Below are positions 45,701 to 56,929 of a DNA stretch of 64,000 nt, one piece after another. The position numbers and the translations under genes are program-made. A model generated the notes under the pieces. The model saw only the letters and a list, made by a program, of their open reading frames with translations. It made no database searches and had not been told where the DNA came from. Each line of letters starts with the position of its first letter. Position 1 is the first letter of the stretch. Origin of the DNA: Mortierella sp. BCC40632 (Eukaryota; Mortierellomycota; Mortierellomycetes; Mortierellales; Mortierellaceae); contig WAEK01000003.1 in assembly GCA_011634665.1 (NCBI GenBank), positions 2,140,001-2,204,000 of the forward strand. The letters are read 5' to 3'.

Positions 45701-45790
45701 TTCCATCGCCCTGATCTCTCAGTAGCTCCATTTGCTGTAAAGGCGGGCGATATCATCCGGACGACAAGCAGGAATATCGACGAGGAGTAG
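42551..45790 (+). CDS. Molybdenum cofactor sulfurase (MOCOS / HxB / ABA3 type)
   Basis: Transfers sulfur from cysteine to the molybdenum cofactor of xanthine dehydrogenase and aldehyde-oxidase-type enzymes. The N-terminal NifS-like PLP domain begins IYLDHAGATLPS and includes FTANATAGIKLVGDAFPW and VLLDAASFV. The PLP lysine lies in ISFYKMFGFPTGLGAVIV. The sulfur-carrying cysteine is FCNPG in HLRTGGFCNPGSMQRW. A C-terminal MOSC part follows: AVIIYPIKSCQGF, LLYDREWMLVDE, GPCRRCHMVTIDQ and a final exon with IFFGVHMFHRP. Exons: 42551-42644, 42758-44175, 44305-45294, 45429-45536 and 45674-45790. A Ser/Pro/His-rich insert (about residues 190-225) sits inside the PLP domain. The first intron carries a CT repeat. 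Confidence 0.93.
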
Positions 45791-48700
45791 TAATATGCCT
45801 TTTAGTCTATTTTAATCTAGTAAAAAAAAATCCCAGCACACTCAAAGCTCCATTGCCTTCTTTCATGTTGAGTTGAGTAAGCATTTTTCGGTAAAAAAAA
45901 AAAAAAAGAGGGTGGTGAGAAAAGAGGGAGAAGGAACTCTAGAGATAGTGCTGAGTGATGCCCTCTGGTCCAATTGGCCTATGAATGTAGATCTCTGAAA
46001 CGAAACAGGTATTACCCCTGGACCGGCGCCTGAATTAGGATCAAATGTCTCTAGCCGAGGCAAGGCAATTCTGGCTGGCCCAGTTACCGAGGAATAGCAA
46101 TGGTCTCCAGCAGCAGGTCTCACTCCTTTTGTTTCCAGAGCTCTTGTTGGTTTCCCTTCATTGGTAACTCTGCTGCTGCGTGTTCCACAACGTCAAAATG
46201 TCTCGATGTTGTCTTTTTTCTTCTATTCCACTCACCTCTCACTTCCAACTTCCCATAAAGCTGTTTAGCTACTGCGAGAGGGTGTCCCATGATTCTGCCT
46301 CGTCTTTGTCTTCATGGGAGACTTGAACGTTGTCAAATATATAGTGATTCGCTCTGTCTTGGTTTAATGATGTCTCCGACGTGTGACCATGGAGCTCTTT
46401 CGGGAATGTCATTGTTTGGCTTGTCAACATCGATTCGCTCCGATCTGCTCCTCCGGATCTTCCTCCTTCCACTCTTGTCTCGATAATGCAAAAGAAATCA
46501 ACAACAACAACAATAACAACAACAACAACAACAGGGACTAGACCGATGCGTTCATTTTTTTTTTTTTTTTTTTTTGCTGTCAAACTAGGGCGATCAGATC
46601 TTTTTTACCAGGTAATTTCTCGGTGGGCTCGAAGAACCCCCATGAGTCCTGCATTTTTTTTTTTTTTGGTTGTTTCCTTAGGCCCTGCTGTGCCTTGTAT
46701 TCTAATGAGCCTTGATGCAGGTTCTGTTCCCGCGCCCTATTCTTCATCACCTTGTTCCTCTTCTTTGGCCACAAAGGCGCCACTCACAGCCCACCAGACA
46801 CAAAAAAAAAAAGAAAAAGAAAAAGAAAAAAAAATCGCTTTCAATCCTTTGGATAATGGATGAAAAAGAACAAAAGAAAGAAAGAAAGAAAAAAAGAAAA
46901 AAAGAAAAAAGGCTCTCAATTCATGGGATGAGGCTCTCTAGCTCCCATATGCTGGTACTATGAACTTTGTATGTTTGTGAAAACAATGTGGTCGCATGGT
47001 GCCTGGGAGTATGCACCCATCGGGGATTGGCCCCTCGCGGATACTCTTTGGTAAGAGTCATCCATCTACAAATGAATTGCAAAGTAGGAAAAAGAATGAC
47101 TCTTTTATCTCGAACTGACTGAAAAAAAAAAGGGCTTCGGTGTACCAAACCGAAAAGAGGACTGTGAACTTGATAATGAAAACGCCATTGAAGAGAAAAG
47201 ATAAAGAGGGTCCAACTCAGGCTCATTCTCATCCAAAAGTCCAGAGCTCAAAGGTATCCTGGGATGTGCATTATGACGTCCCCAAGAACCATCTGAGTTG
47301 GCTACTTCTTCAGAAAACGAAAAGGGGGGTACTTACGAAGAGGTTTGTGCAGATCCTGAGACGAATGAACTCGCATTCGACATTACTGAGCAAAAAAGGA
47401 ACAAAGAGAGAGAGAGAGAGACGTGTCAGAAATCAACCGAGATGAGAATGAGCCGAGATTGAGGGACACAAATGGATGTAGGTTTTCCTGTGTTGCGATG
47501 GCGGAGAATCCCTGTGGTCTTTTTGGTGGGGAAGCATTCCGAAAGGGTAAACAAGTTGGTTCGAAAGAATCCAATTGTGTTCGACTTGCTCGTAATGATG
47601 GAGACATAATCGATGCTTCCAATGTACTTCCCACTTGGACCTTCTCCATTCTCTCACTCACTCTCATTCACTCTCACACACCCTGGGTACACTGGGGTTT
47701 TTTTTCTCATGGCGACATGAGGGAAATCATCTAGTGATTGGATAGGACAGCGAGATGGGAACACAGCGCGGCGCAACGCTTCACAAGAAGAGTCCAAAAG
47801 GCCTAGGTCCTTTGTTATTGTCCCAATCCCAAGGCCTATTTTTTTTTTTTTTTCACAAACCTCTTTCCGGGAATTCTTCCGAGAAGGAGAGACGTTCTTC
47901 CTATCCTTTGGCTGGCCCTGGTTGGCTGGCATGATGGCCGTTTAGCGAGCATGTGTGAGCAAACCTTCCGAACTTGCTTACATCCGTTTAACTCAGCCAA
48001 TAGGAATCCGATCCAAGCTCCTTCATCCTAGAGCATGGATAGAACATTCCCACATGGACAGGCTTCATATCCCTGGTAAGGCGCTGCGTAAACATTTGTC
48101 AGGGCCGCAAGAAATGCATAATAATCGTGTGAAAAGCAATACAAAGCAAAGAGAATCAATCACACCAAGGTCTATTGTTGTTGGTGTTGGTGTTGTTGTT
48201 GTTATTGTTGTTGTTGTTGTTGTTTTTTCGGTTCCAAGGGTTGTCAGGACTGATGGGCGCACACTGCAAAAGGAGCTTAAAGACTCTGATGGGAAACCTA
48301 TCGGCGTCCTCCCTTTTGGTGAATGAGGGCGCGTGGCTGGCTAAGCAGGAGGCGAGCTAATGAAATGATTCTCGCTCACTTATTTTGCACTCTCTTGTTT
48401 GCTCATGTTCCACTGCTTCTAGATACTCTCTCCAGGGACAGGAAGCAGCAACCTTATCGCCCTGTGCTGTTTGCCCATCCTATTCAATCATTCATTCATT
48501 CATTCATTCATTCTGAGAACACTTTCTTCTTCTTCCTCTTCTTCTTCTTCTTCTTCCTTTTGCTGCGTAGTCTCTCTAAGGAGCAAACCACAAAAAAAAA
48601 AAAATGAAAATGAAAAAAAAAACGCCCAACAGGTGGTCTTCCATCGGAACCTCTCACAAGAGCCCCTAATAGGGTTCCGGTCAAAGTCAAGTGCCCATGG

Positions 48701-49190
48701 GAATAAGCGCCAGCCAATGCCGGGTGCGGGATACAGTTCTTTAGAGTGACTGAAAGGGGCCACACACACATGGTCTCAGGCGACGAAGGGGTGAAGGAGT
48801 GAGGAGAAGAGAGTGGACAATGAGACGGTGGGACGACCAGAGTTCTGGCTGCAACGCAATTGGTCGGTTGCGACGGAGCAGTCAGGCGTCCCTGTGTAAC
48901 GGTCTAGTCTGCCAGGGAAGCGAAATGCTCACGGTAGCATAATAATGGTCGAGCCCATTGACACACTGACAGATCTCCGCGCCCTATATAAACGCTCTCT
49001 CGCCACATTCTGGCTGTTTCCTTGCTCCTCGTCCCTCTCCCCGACAGAGAACCAGCCTTTCGCTACGCCTCCTCTCCCTACGATACCCCCTCATTAATTT
49101 TTTTTTTCTCCTCCCCCTCCTCTCACCCTCACTCTCGCTCTCTCCCCTTTTAATTCTCCCCCTTCCCTCTTATACTCCTCGACCGTTATA
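45791..49190. other. 3.4 kb gene-poor region upstream of the OPT transporter
   Basis: The longest non-coding stretch in the window. I found no supported gene, tRNA or transposon. It contains a CAA-type triplet run (46497-46531), a GTT-type run (48174-48225), A-rich runs (46801-46910), an ATTC tetramer run (48485-48512), a GA run (47405-47421) and a CTT run (48527-48556). Several ATG frames of 60-100 codons exist (for example 47423-47734 plus and 47654-47932 minus) but none has recognisable sequence. The last 500 bp look like the OPT promoter. Confidence 0.5.
48985..48992 (+). promoter_or_regulatory. TATA box of the OPT transporter gene
   Basis: CCTATATAAACGC about 200 bp before the ATG. It is followed by a pyrimidine-rich leader to 49187. 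A strong TATA agrees with the biased codon use of the gene. Confidence 0.65.
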
Positions 49191-51319
49191 ATGGCTGAGA
49201 AGACTGATTATGCTGGCGAATTCCCGCCAGAGAAGAAGCACCTCGACTCTGTTGAAGTTGAAGAGACTGAGGAAGAAGATCAATACGTCTACGAGCCTAA
49301 GCAGTTCACATGGTACGGCCCCCTATTCCTCTCGACAGCCTCCTTGTTCGCCCTTTCGCTGCTCAACCTCCTCAATCCTAACTTAACTTTTTTCTCTCAT
49401 TCGCTTTATTGTTCTTACTGCTCAGGCGCGCTGCCCTCATCGGTTCACTCCTAGGATGTGTCGTTGCTGCCTCTAACTTGTACTTGGGTCTCAAGATCGG
49501 TTGGTCCTTCGGTGCTGCCCTCTGGGGTTCCATCTTTGGTTTCTTGGTCTTGAAGTCGGTTTCTAGATTGACAAACAGTGTGTTTGGTCCAAAGGAAAAC
49601 GCTGTCTGCCAGGCCGCTGCCACTTCTGCTGGTGGTCTCTCCAGCGGTTTCGTCACTGCCATTCCCGCTATGTATCGTATGGGTCTCATGGGTAAGGCCC
49701 GTGACCCCAAGCAGGATGTTGTCGCTCTCTTGCTCTGGACTACCTGCTCTGCTTTCTTCGGCATGTTCTTCGCCATCCCCCTTCGTCAGCACTTTGTGAT
49801 CAACCAGAACTTGGTCTTCCCCACACCCCGTGCTGCTGCTGAGACCATTAAGAACTTGCACAAGAGCGGTTCTGCTGCCGCAAAGGATGCCCGTGACTCT
49901 GGACGCGCCATGTTGATCTGCTTCATCGGCGCCATGCTCTGGGCTGTTGTCGGTTTCTTCATCCCTGGTATCTTTGCCAGTATCCACATCCTCTACTTTA
50001 TCGGCAAGGCTGCAGGCTACACCAAGATGATCAACGCCGACCTTGTTTGGGGCTGGGCTTTCGCCTGGGACTTTTCGTTCTTCGGTGCTGGTCTGATGAC
50101 TCCCGGAAACACTGTCTTCTCCTTCTTGTTTGGAGAGCTCATCGCTTTCGGTATCGCTGGTCCTTTGATGGTTGACTCCGGTTACCTTGCCCAGGCCAGA
50201 GGATTCTTGCCTCACCCTCAACAGACTGCCCAGTCTTGGTTCCTCTGGCCCGGTGTCGCCATGATGGTCTTTACTGCCTTCTCCGAGCTCGGTGCCCATG
50301 GTCCCGCTCTTTTGCACGCCGTCAAGGATGCCGTCCGTGAGCTCCGCAACGCCATCCGCAAGCTCCAGAAGAAGGCCCCTCTCGTGGACAACAGTGGATA
50401 TGTTGGAAAGGACACTACCCCCAAGGATGAGCTCATCCCCACCTCCTGGTGGGTTCTGGGAGTCCTTGTCTCGGGTATCTTTACTGTCTTGGTCATGTAC
50501 TTCAACTTCAAGGTCCCAGTCTATGCCACCTTCGGTGCCATTGTCTTGTCCTTCCTTCTCGCCTTTGTTGGTCTTCAGGCCTCAGGAGAGACTGATATCA
50601 ACCCCACTGGTGCCGTCGCCAAGGTCACTCAGCTCGTCTTCTCTCGTATCCCTGGTGCCAGTATCGAGATTGTCCAGACCACTAACTTGCAGTGCGCCAA
50701 CATTGCCGCTTCGGTCTGCTCCCAGTCCGTCGACATGGTCAGTGATCTTAAGACTGCTCAGCTCCTCAACGCCTCTCCCAAGGCCATGTTCTGGGCTCAG
50801 ATGGTTGGTTCGGTCTTTGCCATTGGTATTGCCATTCCTCTGTTCTTGCTCTACACCACCGCCTACCCCTGTGTCTTGGATGAGACTATTAAGGACTGCC
50901 AGTTCGATGTCCCCGCCGTCCTTGCTTGGGCCAATGTCTGCAAGATTTTGACTGGTGATGGTTCCATCCCCCGCGAGTCGCTGATCTTGACTATTGTTGT
51001 GTGTATCCTTGCCATCCTCAACGTTATTGTCCGTGTTAAGTTCGTCCCCGAGAAGTTCCGCCCTTACTGGATCAACTTGAACGCTGTTGGTCTTGGCTTC
51101 ATCAACCCCAACCCCGCTATCCCCATTGCCATGTTGCTCGGCTGGACCACTGGTCAGCTTTGGAAGAAGTATGGCAAGCGCAGCCACGAGCGTCTGATGT
51201 ACTCAGTCTCGGCTGGTTTGATTGCCGGTGTTGGTATTGCCGGCTTGATCAACGCCGCAATGACCATTGGTGGAGTTAAGGAGGGTTCCATCAGGGCCGG
51301 TATGCCAGTGAAGTCTTAG
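49191..51319 (+). CDS. OPT-superfamily oligopeptide / metal-chelate transporter
   Basis: Plasma-membrane or vacuolar proton-coupled importer of the OPT superfamily; the substrate could be small peptides or metal chelates. Two exons, 49191-49312 and 49426-51319, give 671 residues. The short acidic N-terminus ends YVYEPKQFTW. The first membrane segment then has the family feature VVAASNLYLGLKIGWSFG. About 14-16 hydrophobic segments follow, for example ALWGSIFGFLVLKSV, MLWAVVGFFIPGIFA and PIAMLLGWTTGQLW. The sequence NPTGAVAKVTQLVFSRIPGA fits the YSL-like branch of OPT proteins rather than the classic peptide branch. Codon use is strongly biased to C-ending codons (GCC, ATC, CTC, GTC), unlike the neighbours, which suggests very high expression. 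Confidence 0.9.
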
Positions 51320-51702
51320 GTACTAAAAAGAAAAAGAAAAGAGAGACTGGATTGGATCGTTCTGAATACCCTACTTTGTATCGTAATAAAAAAAAAACAT
51401 TGCTTTCAAAGAAACCGCCCCCCCCTTTTTTTTCATAGATAATGGAAGTCCTAGACTCTCGTGATGTGATTGGGCCTTGGGGATAGTTGTAGGAGTAGCA
51501 GAAGTGGAAGAAGTAGCCTTACAAGCCACAGGCCAAGATGGTCGCCCTTACCGCAGAAGGGCAGACTGGCGCAGCGCGTCGTGTCATAGAATCTAGATGG
51601 GTCAGTGAAAGAGGGTGATGTGGAGTAGGATGGAATGAACACAACTTCTTTTCATCCTCCATTACTCCATCCTTTTGTTTTTTTTTTTTTCCTCCTTCAA
51701 CC
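51320..51702. other. Spacer between OPT transporter and peptidyl-tRNA hydrolase
   Basis: AT-rich 3' end of the OPT gene (AATAAAA at 51382-51388) followed by unique sequence and a T-rich leader. No gene seen. Confidence 0.55.
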
Positions 51703-53198
51703 ATGGCATCTGCTCGTCCCGTCGATTTTATTCTTGTCGGATTGGGGAACCCTGGCCCTGAATATGTCAGTACTCGACATAATGGTACCCTTTTTTTTTT
51801 TTTTTTGCATTTTTCCTCTGAATCCAGTTGCGTTCGAGGATGACATGGAACACGAGTCCTAATGATCGTCCACATTTTGTCACGCTATTCTCTTTCTCCA
51901 CACACACACACATGCACAGCTGGGTTTCTATTCATAGACTATCTTGCCAACGTCATGGCAGTGGATCAGAAAACTAGGGTGCCACCCGTGTTCCAACGGA
52001 GAATGGACCTGTCTGGTAAAGGGTCTAGGAAGAGGGGAGGCAAAAAAAATAACACGTCGTGTGCTGCTGTGGTTGTTGTTACTGTCGACAACACAAGACT
52101 CTCTCTTCCCGAAAAAGTCGAAATGGAATGTAAACCCCCAGAGTCTGATTTTCTCATCTTTTCTCCATCCTATTCTTGGAACCCTCTGGTGTTTTCCATC
52201 GCTTTTTTTTTTTTTTTTTTTTTTTTGAACTATTACCAAAAGCGGCGGATGTGCAGGACATTGTCTTTGCCTACGAGAAGGGACCTGTCTCAGTAAGCTT
52301 CTGACTCTGCTTTTACCTTTTTTTTTTTTTTTACTTCTGTTACTCAAAATGAGTAAGAGAGAGATTTAGTAGACAGCGACTGACTCTTCTTCTTTCTCTC
52401 CTCTCTCTCTTCTCTCCCGTAGAATTCACTACGCGTAGTCCTAGTTAAACCCCTGACATTTATGAACGAGTCTGGAGTGGCTGTCAAGAAGGTGATGGAC
52501 TACTACCGAGTGACAGACCCCAAGAGAGTGGTTGCTATATCGGATGACATCAATACCCTACCCGGTGCATTGGCCATCCAAGGTGAGAGTCGAGAGAATT
52601 CATTCTTTTTTTTTTGTTTGTTTGGGTGTGTGCTAATAATATATGCATCCGAGCACTCGGATGGATAGGGATGGTTAGGGAATCGGAGAGCAACAACAAA
52701 TTAAACAATCCCTTTTTTTTTTTTTTTTTCCTTTTTGTCTAGACGGAGGAGATCTAAAGAGCCTTGCCGGGCAAAAGGGTCAAGAGAGCATTGCCACAAT
52801 TCTAGGTACTACCGGCTTTATTAGGTTCCGTCTCGGTATCGGAAGACCTGCCTCTGGAAGTCCCGTCACTATCCCTCAATGGGTTCTGGGCCCTTTCAGC
52901 AGTGAGGCCAAGGAGATGGTAAATAATAGCAATAATAAGAACACTTGTCAACCTAGACGCTTTTAAGCCTTTTTAGATGCTTCCCTAAGCAACTCAATGG
53001 CTCACTCATTTGTATCTATCTCTTCTCTAGGACCTCTTCTTCTATTTGATGGGGCAAGCAGTCCAAGCTTTGTTCTTTTTTGTTCAGAGCAACGATCTCA
53101 AGCAATGCCGTAAGAAGTTTGCCAAGTCGAGGAGTATTCCCTCGCGTCTACTTCCGGTCGAATCTCTAGTTAGTCCTGTTGAGATCGAAGGCATGTAA
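51703..53198 (+). CDS. Peptidyl-tRNA hydrolase, Pth1 family, with altered active-site loop
   Basis: Pth1 enzymes release peptides from stalled peptidyl-tRNA, in fungi mainly for mitochondria. Exons: 51703-51784, 51920-52015, 52243-52292, 52423-52582, 52743-52918 and 53031-53198, phases consistent. The N-terminus has [20 protein letters not shown], with the family Asn and catalytic His. KPLTFMNESG supplies the Met-Asn pair and ISDDINTLPG the Asp. The loop that is normally GHNGL reads KGQESIATIL here, so the usual His-Asn is replaced by Gln-Glu. RFRLGIGRPASG and WVLGPFSSEAKEM follow as in the family. Splicing of the short third exon uses an acceptor AAAAG after a long T tract. Activity is therefore uncertain although the fold is clear. 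Confidence 0.85.
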
Positions 53199-53478
53199 GC
53201 GTGAAATCAATAAACAGCCATCTCTCTCTCTCTCTATTTTTTTTTTTTCTTTTTCTCTCTGTCACTATTTCCGTCACTCTCACTCAACAAAAGCAAGGGA
53301 AAACACAGGAGACTGCATTGGATGCGGGACCAGCTTTTTTGGAGTCAGAGAGTAAAAAAGAGCGGTGTCACTGTGTTTGGATGGATGGGATCGATAAATT
53401 GCTCTCGTGACCTAGACATGGTTCAGACCCAAACGACTGACCCGTATGAGATTCCAGAATCTTGTCATGGGACCCGAC

Positions 53479-53545
<67 letters not shown>

Positions 53546-54252
53546 TGTGTGTAGTCCGCGCCCTACTGCGTTGCTACCTGCAAAGGAGTATCCGAACAGC
53601 CAACGCTGTCCAAGGTACTCTGTACAAACAAAGACAGAAAGTAACAGGAAATATGTTTGGTTATAAGCGGAGTATTTTTTTTTTTTTTTTCCCTGTTTAC
53701 AAACTAGCGTTTGTCTCTTGGTTGAGTTCTCATGTGGGTCGTGAGCATTGGCATGCTTATTTTTCATGGTTCCAATCAGTCCAACTCGACTTTTTTTTTT
53801 TTTTTTTCTGAGCATGCAAGTTAACCTGGCTAGAGTCTATGCTTGGTCTTGCATGTACACCGTTGGGGACAGCCCATCGTTGGGACAATTATTTTTTTTA
53901 CCTGGAACAAAAGTGTCTAAGGTCTAGTCCTGGCTGTTTGTTTGGGGTGGATGGTAGGAGTTATACTCTCTTAGTCTCCGCTGTAAACAAGCGGGCTTGC
54001 TTTTTTGCTCTAGTTCTTTCTTTGCTCTTTGCATCCCATCTTTTTTTTCTTTCTTTCCCTTTCCTTTCCTTTCCTTTCCATGATTCAACCCCGTCTATTA
54101 GCGTGTGTTGGATTCCATTACCACCAACAGGTGGGATGCTTTAATGGGGGTTTGTTTTGTTCAGTGGGTATGGTATATTAAGATGCAGTGCAAAGAAGAA
54201 AAAAGACTAGCAAAGAAAATAAAGAAAATAATGAAAAAAGACTAGAAATTTC
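53199..54252. other. Intergenic, about 1 kb with GT microsatellite
   Basis: Lies between the ends of two convergent genes (Pth1 plus, Arg/Ser-rich gene 1 minus). It contains CT at 53220-53238, the GT repeat and T runs at 53674-53690 and 53791-53808. No gene recognised. Confidence 0.55.
53479..53552 (+). repeat. (GT)n microsatellite
   Basis: About 36 GT units with two single-base interruptions (TTT near 53492, C near 53545). A candidate for Z-DNA formation and for length variation. Confidence 0.95.
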
Positions 54253-54813
54253 TTAGAATGCCAACAGGGGCTTGTCCAAGCCCAAGGCATGGGCAACACT
54301 GGATCGTCTGCTACCACGGTTCGAGTGTGGGGGCGAGTTGAGTTCGAGAGGAAGACCATCACAGTTCTTGGTAACGCCATTCTTCTCCTGTTCAGCACGA
54401 AGCTTGTCCATGAACTCATTCTGGGCGCGAACAACATCTGCATAAGGTCCGCCGGCTTCCATGGACGCACGCGAACGAGAGGCGGAGCGGGATTGAGGGC
54501 GGCTGTTACCGTTGGATCGGAAAGCATCCATCCAGGAACGGGTCGAGGCAGTTGAGGCGCCGGTGAGACTGCGTTCCATGGGAAGATCCTGTTGCTCCTT
54601 CATGGCGGGACGGCCACGCGAGTGCGAACGAGAGCGGGATCGCATGCGCTCTGCGAATGCGGCAAAGGAACCACGAGTCTTCTTGACGGGGGCTTCGTTG
54701 TTAGCTGGCTCCTGGTCGGCAAAAGGTGCAATGGCATGATCACGTCCGCGCTGGGTCTCTTGGATGGTGACGGTTGGGACGATGACTTCTTGGATTTCGT
54801 TTTGGTTGGACAT
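54253..54813 (-). CDS. Arg/Ser-rich small protein, paralogue 1 of 3
   Basis: I do not recognise this family. Single exon, 186 residues. Residues 50-56 are FAAFAER, followed by an RS-dipeptide stretch (58-68); a second RS stretch lies at 105-116. The conserved C-terminal module begins PYADVVRAQNEFMDKLRAEQ (123-142), then NGVTKNCDGLP (145-155), then RRSSVAHALGLDKPLLAF to the end. The same elements, in the same order, occur in the two minus-strand genes 55790-56329 and 58640-59449. There is no RNA-binding domain, signal peptide or membrane segment. It is probably disordered with a helical C-terminal segment, and the RS and RRSS motifs look like kinase targets (inference). A TATA-like element lies about 190 bp upstream (TTATAA near 55002-55007). 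Confidence 0.72.
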   Translation of the reverse strand: MSNQNEIQEVIVPTVTIQETQRGRDHAIAPFADQEPANNEAPVKKTRGSFAAFAERMRSRSRSHSRGRPAMKEQQDLPMERSLTGASTASTRSWMDAFRSNGNSRPQSRSASRSRASMEAGGPYADVVRAQNEFMDKLRAEQEKNGVTKNCDGLPLELNSPPHSNRGSRRSSVAHALGLDKPLLAF

Positions 54814-55681
54814 GGCGAAGATTCTTGAGAGGAGAGGAAAGGGGGTAGTGGATGTACTAGGCTTGAGGTATTGGGAGGATAGATTATCTCTGGAAAGAGC
54901 TGCGGTTGGTAAGATCGCTTGTTGGCTGGCAAAGGGCTGATTGGTGTGTTGATGGGGAATAAAGAAAAAAAGTGGGAGACGTGGTCAGGACGCGGCTCTA
55001 CTTATAATCGCCGAGAGAGGCGTGGCGACGTGGGGCGGGCGAAGAAGAAGAGAACCCATGACGACTATTGCTTCCTCTCCCGCCGCTGCCGAGCACCTGC
55101 ATCCGAGTGTCGGTTCTGGAAGGTGCTTCGAGCGGGCGAAGAGAGCACCCGCTGACACATTGAGCATGCATTGGGGGAGAGAGGGCGAAAGGGGGATGTG
55201 GCACACTGGCCTTTGCTGGTCGGGCTGAGTGTTTGCCGGGGAGACACACAGACGCAGATGCATTTTTGGGGCTCCGCCTTCGGAAGGGGGTAGTTCGTTC
55301 AGGTCGATCTTGCCACTTTGGGCAAGCCTCGACAAGCTCCGCTTCCCGGATCAGGTCACTGTCATACGGCCGAGCATGACGCGGTTAAGGTTGAGAGCCA
55401 GTGCATTTTTATTCTCCTCTCTCTTCTCTTTCTCCCTCCCTTCCCTGGGTTTATGCAACGATATGTATTGTGGGCACTGTATGTACAGTACGCTGGCGGG
55501 CCTGCCGCAGGTCATGCATCATGCACAACCCAGCGCCAAGCGCCAAAGTGGGCGACCGAGACTCTTGTTCCTCCACCAACCGACCAGGCTTCCGCTCACA
55601 AGCCCGAAATAAGAAAAAATGTGCTTATTCTACTATAATTTTTAGTGGTCCGACGAAACAAACGCCGGGTGCTGCGGCTAC

Positions 55682-55719
<38 letters not shown>

Positions 55720-55789
55720 GACAAAGAAAGAAAGAAAAAAAGAAAGAAAAAGAAAAGGAAGTGGGCTGTTCAGGACGGAAAAAAGTTGG
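54814..55789. promoter_or_regulatory. Promoter and leader of Arg/Ser-rich gene 1; 3' flank of gene 2
   Basis: On the minus strand this holds the leader of gene 1: a TTCTTGA block at 54822-54828 and GGGGGTAGT at 54841-54849 (plus-strand reading), both also present upstream of gene 3. A TATA-like TTATAA lies near 55002. TTCTGGAAGGTGCTTC at 55114-55129 resembles an imperfect heat-shock element. The 35-base A run at 55684-55718 lies downstream of gene 2. No other gene is supported. Confidence 0.5.
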
Positions 55790-56329
55790 TCATCGAGCCA
55801 GAAGAGCTTTGTCAACTCCTAGGATTTGCGTAATACTGGGCTTTCGCCTTTGGGCTGGTGGAGGGATTGGTAGCCCATCGATGTTAGTCTTGACGTTCTT
55901 TCGCATTTGCTCGTCTCGCAGTCGTTCCATGAACAAGGCTTGAGCCCTAGCAACGTCAGCATAGGCTCCTGTGTAGTCAGACGAGCGCCGACCTGAGTAC
56001 TTGAAAACATGATCAACCTCTTCTGGCTGCGAGCTTTCGTCCTCAGCTTCGCCGCGTGTGCGCGACTGTGAGCGCGACTGGGGACGAGAACCAGACCGGA
56101 ACCGTTCTGCAAAGGCTGCGAGTGATCGTCGGTAACTTCTTGTCGAGTCTGTGGTCTTTGTCCGTCTCAAGTCGAAATGGCCTGCTCGTTCTGGAACTGT
56201 ACCAATGGCCATTGACATGGGTCGGAGCCGACCCAGCGGATGTACATCGTTATCGCGTCCACGTCCGCGGTCTTCGCTAGCATGGGCGTTGTCCTGGATG
56301 ACTGTCTTTTGAGGCTGTGGGGTAGCCAT
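55790..56329 (-). CDS. Arg/Ser-rich small protein, paralogue 2 of 3
   Basis: Single exon, 179 residues, clear relative of the genes at 54253 and 58640. Residues 67-77 are RRSLAAFAERF, with RS repeats to about 92. The segment FKYSGRRSSDYTGAYADVAR (109-128) matches YKYSKRKSAEISGPYAETLR of paralogue 3. Then come ALFMERLRDEQ (131-141), KTNIDGLPIPPP (147-158) and a C-terminal end ILGVDKALLAR. The N-terminal region (RGRGRDNDVHPLGR) aligns loosely with RGRDHAIAP of paralogue 1. No known domain; function unknown. The leader carries TCTTGA at 56335-56340, next to the ATG. Divergent from the FAH-family gene with 600 bp between starts. Confidence 0.72.
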   Translation of the reverse strand: MATPQPQKTVIQDNAHASEDRGRGRDNDVHPLGRLRPMSMAIGTVPERAGHFDLRRTKTTDSTRSYRRSLAAFAERFRSGSRPQSRSQSRTRGEAEDESSQPEEVDHVFKYSGRRSSDYTGAYADVARAQALFMERLRDEQMRKNVKTNIDGLPIPPPAQRRKPSITQILGVDKALLAR

Positions 56330-56506
56330 TGATGTCTTGAATTGGCCTGTGAGAAAAAGGTATGTAGGGTATTGGGGAAGTTGTCGATGGAGGTGGAAAT
56401 AGGAGGCGTGAGAGTGAGAAAGACGACAAAGAGCAAAGGGAGCTTAAGAAGAAAAGAAGGAAAAAAATAAAGCGAGCGAGGTCAAGGAGTAAAAGAGAGT
56501 GAGAGC

Positions 56507-56555
<49 letters not shown>

Positions 56556-56929
56556 GGAGAGGGCGCGGACCGGGCGCATGGCCAGGGATACAGGCCCTTG
56601 ACTGGAGATGCATGTGGGCGCAAGTGGACAGGACGGGAACAGTGCAGACATGCTGCCTACCTTGCTGCCCGTACGCGAGGCCATCATCAGTGCCGTACAG
56701 GGTTTGGAGAAGGGACCAATCTCCACATGCGACTGTCACTTGCTGTTGTTGCTTGCTGCGTGAGCTGAAGGCTCGGCTCCCTTTCCGGCGCGTATCCCAT
56801 TGCTCGCTCCCAACACGTTGCATCCTTGTTCCGACTGTCCATATCCAACATATCCACACATACACACATACATACACACACACGCACATATACATTCACG
56901 CTCATTTTTCATCTCTCAAGCAATCTCAA
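56330..56929. promoter_or_regulatory. Divergent region, Arg/Ser-rich gene 2 / FAH-family gene, with GA repeat
   Basis: 600 bp between divergent starts. It contains a (GA)n run at 56511-56550, which is CT in the leader direction of the minus-strand gene, and a CA-rich stretch with ACACA/TACACA motifs at 56858-56893. No TATA box was obvious on the plus side. Confidence 0.5.

Noticed and set aside
47423..47932. Small protein genes in the block before the OPT transporter
   Set aside because: The frames have no recognisable sequence, no conserved splice pattern and overlap on both strands; they are expected by chance.
55114..55129. Heat-shock element driving the Arg/Ser-rich gene 1
   Set aside because: The TTC-GAA-TTC spacing is not the canonical one and paralogues 2 and 3 lack an obvious counterpart, so it is noted only as a resemblance.
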